Both the position numbers and the translations under genes were made by a program. A stretch of DNA of 43,830 bases from Elusimicrobia bacterium GWA2_69_24 (GTDB lineage: Bacteria; Elusimicrobiota; Elusimicrobia; UBA1565): assembly GCA_001799695.1 (NCBI GenBank), contig MGTY01000074.1:1697-45526 (forward strand). Reading direction: 5' to 3'. A model generated the notes under the pieces. That model had not been told where the DNA came from. It saw only the letters and a list, made by a program, of their open reading frames with translations, and did no database searches. Shown here in pieces: positions 43,150 through 43,830 of the stretch. Each line of letters starts with the position of its first letter. The first letter of the stretch is position 1.

Positions 43150-43704
43150 ATGAAGACTCCCATCTCCGTGCTGTTCGCCGCCGCCGTCCTGCTGGCCGGC
43201 GCCCCCGCCCGGGCGCAGAAGCCGTCCGTCCCGGACCTCTCCGAGCCGCCGCCGCGCGTCGCGCCGGAGGCCCCCGGCGGCGTCGATGAGAAGGCCCTCC
43301 AGGAGATCGTCGGGGAGCTTCCGCTCGACGACAAGCAAAGAGAGAGGATCGGGGCGCTGCTCAAGGAGTCCGAAACCCGGACCCAGGGTCCCCGGCAGGA
43401 GCTCGAATCCCTGCGCGAGAGGCTCCTGGAGGCCGAGCGGAAGCTCCAGGACCAGCTTCGGGAGACGGTCGAGAAGGTCCGCCAGGAGCTCACTTACTCC
43501 CAGCGGGAGCGCTTCGACGAGATGCGCCTGCGCCGGCGCGCCCTCCGGCAGGAGAAGCGGATCAGGATCCGCCAGTACCGGCGTCAGCGCGGGGGACCCG
43601 GGGACGATGAATTCTTCATGGACGAGGAAGAGGTCCCCACGATGAACTTCCCGCCCGAGATGTGGCACGGCGACAACGCGCCTGCCCCCCGGAAAGGGAA
43701 GTAA
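43150..43704 (+). CDS. Exported Spy/CpxP-like helical protein
   Basis: 184 residues. A signal peptide (1-22, ending ARA) is followed by a Pro/Ala-rich segment and a long helical region (about 50-135) with ELPLDDKQRERIGALLKESE, RQELESLRERLLEAERKLQDQ and the LTYSQRERFDEMR element, the shape of Spy/CpxP/ZraP periplasmic chaperone-like proteins. It ends in a very basic stretch and an acidic/Pro-rich tail. It is likely periplasmic; no metal-binding motif is obvious. A hairpin and an intron-like sequence follow. Confidence 0.75.
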   Translation: MKTPISVLFAAAVLLAGAPARAQKPSVPDLSEPPPRVAPEAPGGVDEKALQEIVGELPLDDKQRERIGALLKESETRTQGPRQELESLRERLLEAERKLQDQLRETVEKVRQELTYSQRERFDEMRLRRRALRQEKRIRIRQYRRQRGGPGDDEFFMDEEEVPTMNFPPEMWHGDNAPAPRKGK

Positions 43705-43753
43705 TCCGGGTCAGCCTCTAATGAAGTGAGTCATAAGTCCGATCACATTCGTC

Positions 43754-43773
43754 ACCCCGGCGAAGGCCGGGGT
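43754..43773. repeat. Hairpin ACCCCGGC-GAAG-GCCGGGGT before the intron-like end
   Basis: An 8-bp perfect stem around a GAAG loop, of the common palindromic GTCACCCCGGCGAAGGCCGGGG type. It has no T-run. Group IIC introns typically insert just 3' of such hairpins. Confidence 0.7.
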
Positions 43774-43774
43774 C

Positions 43775-43830
43775 GTGCGCCTGAAAGCGTGTCTGGACAG
43801 GGAGGTGCAAGTCCCCCCCAGGTAGACGCT
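43775..43830 (+). mobile_element. Probable group II intron, 5' end (partial)
   Basis: The sequence begins GTGCGCC, the group II 5' splice-site consensus (GUGYG), immediately after a hairpin. GCGTGTCTGGACAGGG and GGTGCAAGTCC follow, the latter matching the conserved GGUGnrAGUCC element of domain I. The window ends 56 nt in, so the rest of the ribozyme and any reverse transcriptase ORF are unseen. Confidence 0.7.

Overview
The window is very G+C-rich bacterial chromosome with closely packed genes. Signal peptides, a lipoprotein, Lnt (apolipoprotein N-acyltransferase), a CcsA/ResB cytochrome c maturation pair and a Spy-like periplasmic protein indicate a diderm. Two paralogous transporters that carry a long exported Ala/Val-rich N-terminal region in front of an MFS domain resemble a family I associate with Elusimicrobiota. 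I therefore lean to an Elusimicrobiota-like organism, with moderate confidence and no search behind it.

Layout. 1-6300 (mostly minus strand): a partial Crp/Fnr regulator, a MerR regulator with a Cys-rich tail, a SPASM radical SAM enzyme, the first MFS fusion, a DUF4143-type ATPase and a small membrane protein. 6342-12512 (mostly plus): exonuclease III, an orphan HicA-like protein, an AbiE-like toxin-antitoxin pair, a B12-binding radical SAM protein, RlmN and a membrane-anchored J-domain protein. 12501-18304 (minus): RNase D, then an overlapping hom-thrC-thrB-lysC operon that covers aspartate to threonine apart from the semialdehyde dehydrogenase step. 18448-20619: the second MFS fusion, ending inside a nested palindromic element. 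20913-25443 (minus): a DUF559 nuclease among GC-rich repeats, a small unknown gene, and a tightly overlapping cassette of lexA, a RecA-like gene without a P-loop, a small helical gene and a family-B DNA polymerase with an altered motif C. 25547-26484: a methyltransferase-like gene whose 3' end lies in a palindromic insertion, and a small membrane gene. 26524-43704 (mostly plus): a GT-C glycosyltransferase, a repeat lipoprotein with ResB and CcsA, then secA-lnt-HDAC-prfB-gspE, a zinc-ribbon repeat protein on the opposite strand, a GT2 glycosyltransferase and a Spy-like protein. The last 56 bases look like the 5' end of a group II intron placed just after a hairpin.

The most interesting unit is the lexA cassette. 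Its promoter holds a perfect 16-bp palindrome filling nearly the whole -35/-10 spacer, so it is probably LexA-controlled. It pairs a RecA-like protein lacking a P-loop with a probably inactive PolB, an arrangement that parallels ImuA/ImuB-type SOS mutasomes built from different parts. A second window-wide pattern is a -10-like TANNNT hexamer exactly 6 nt before the start codon of many genes (or TATAAT 9 nt before), which suggests that leaderless mRNAs are common here.
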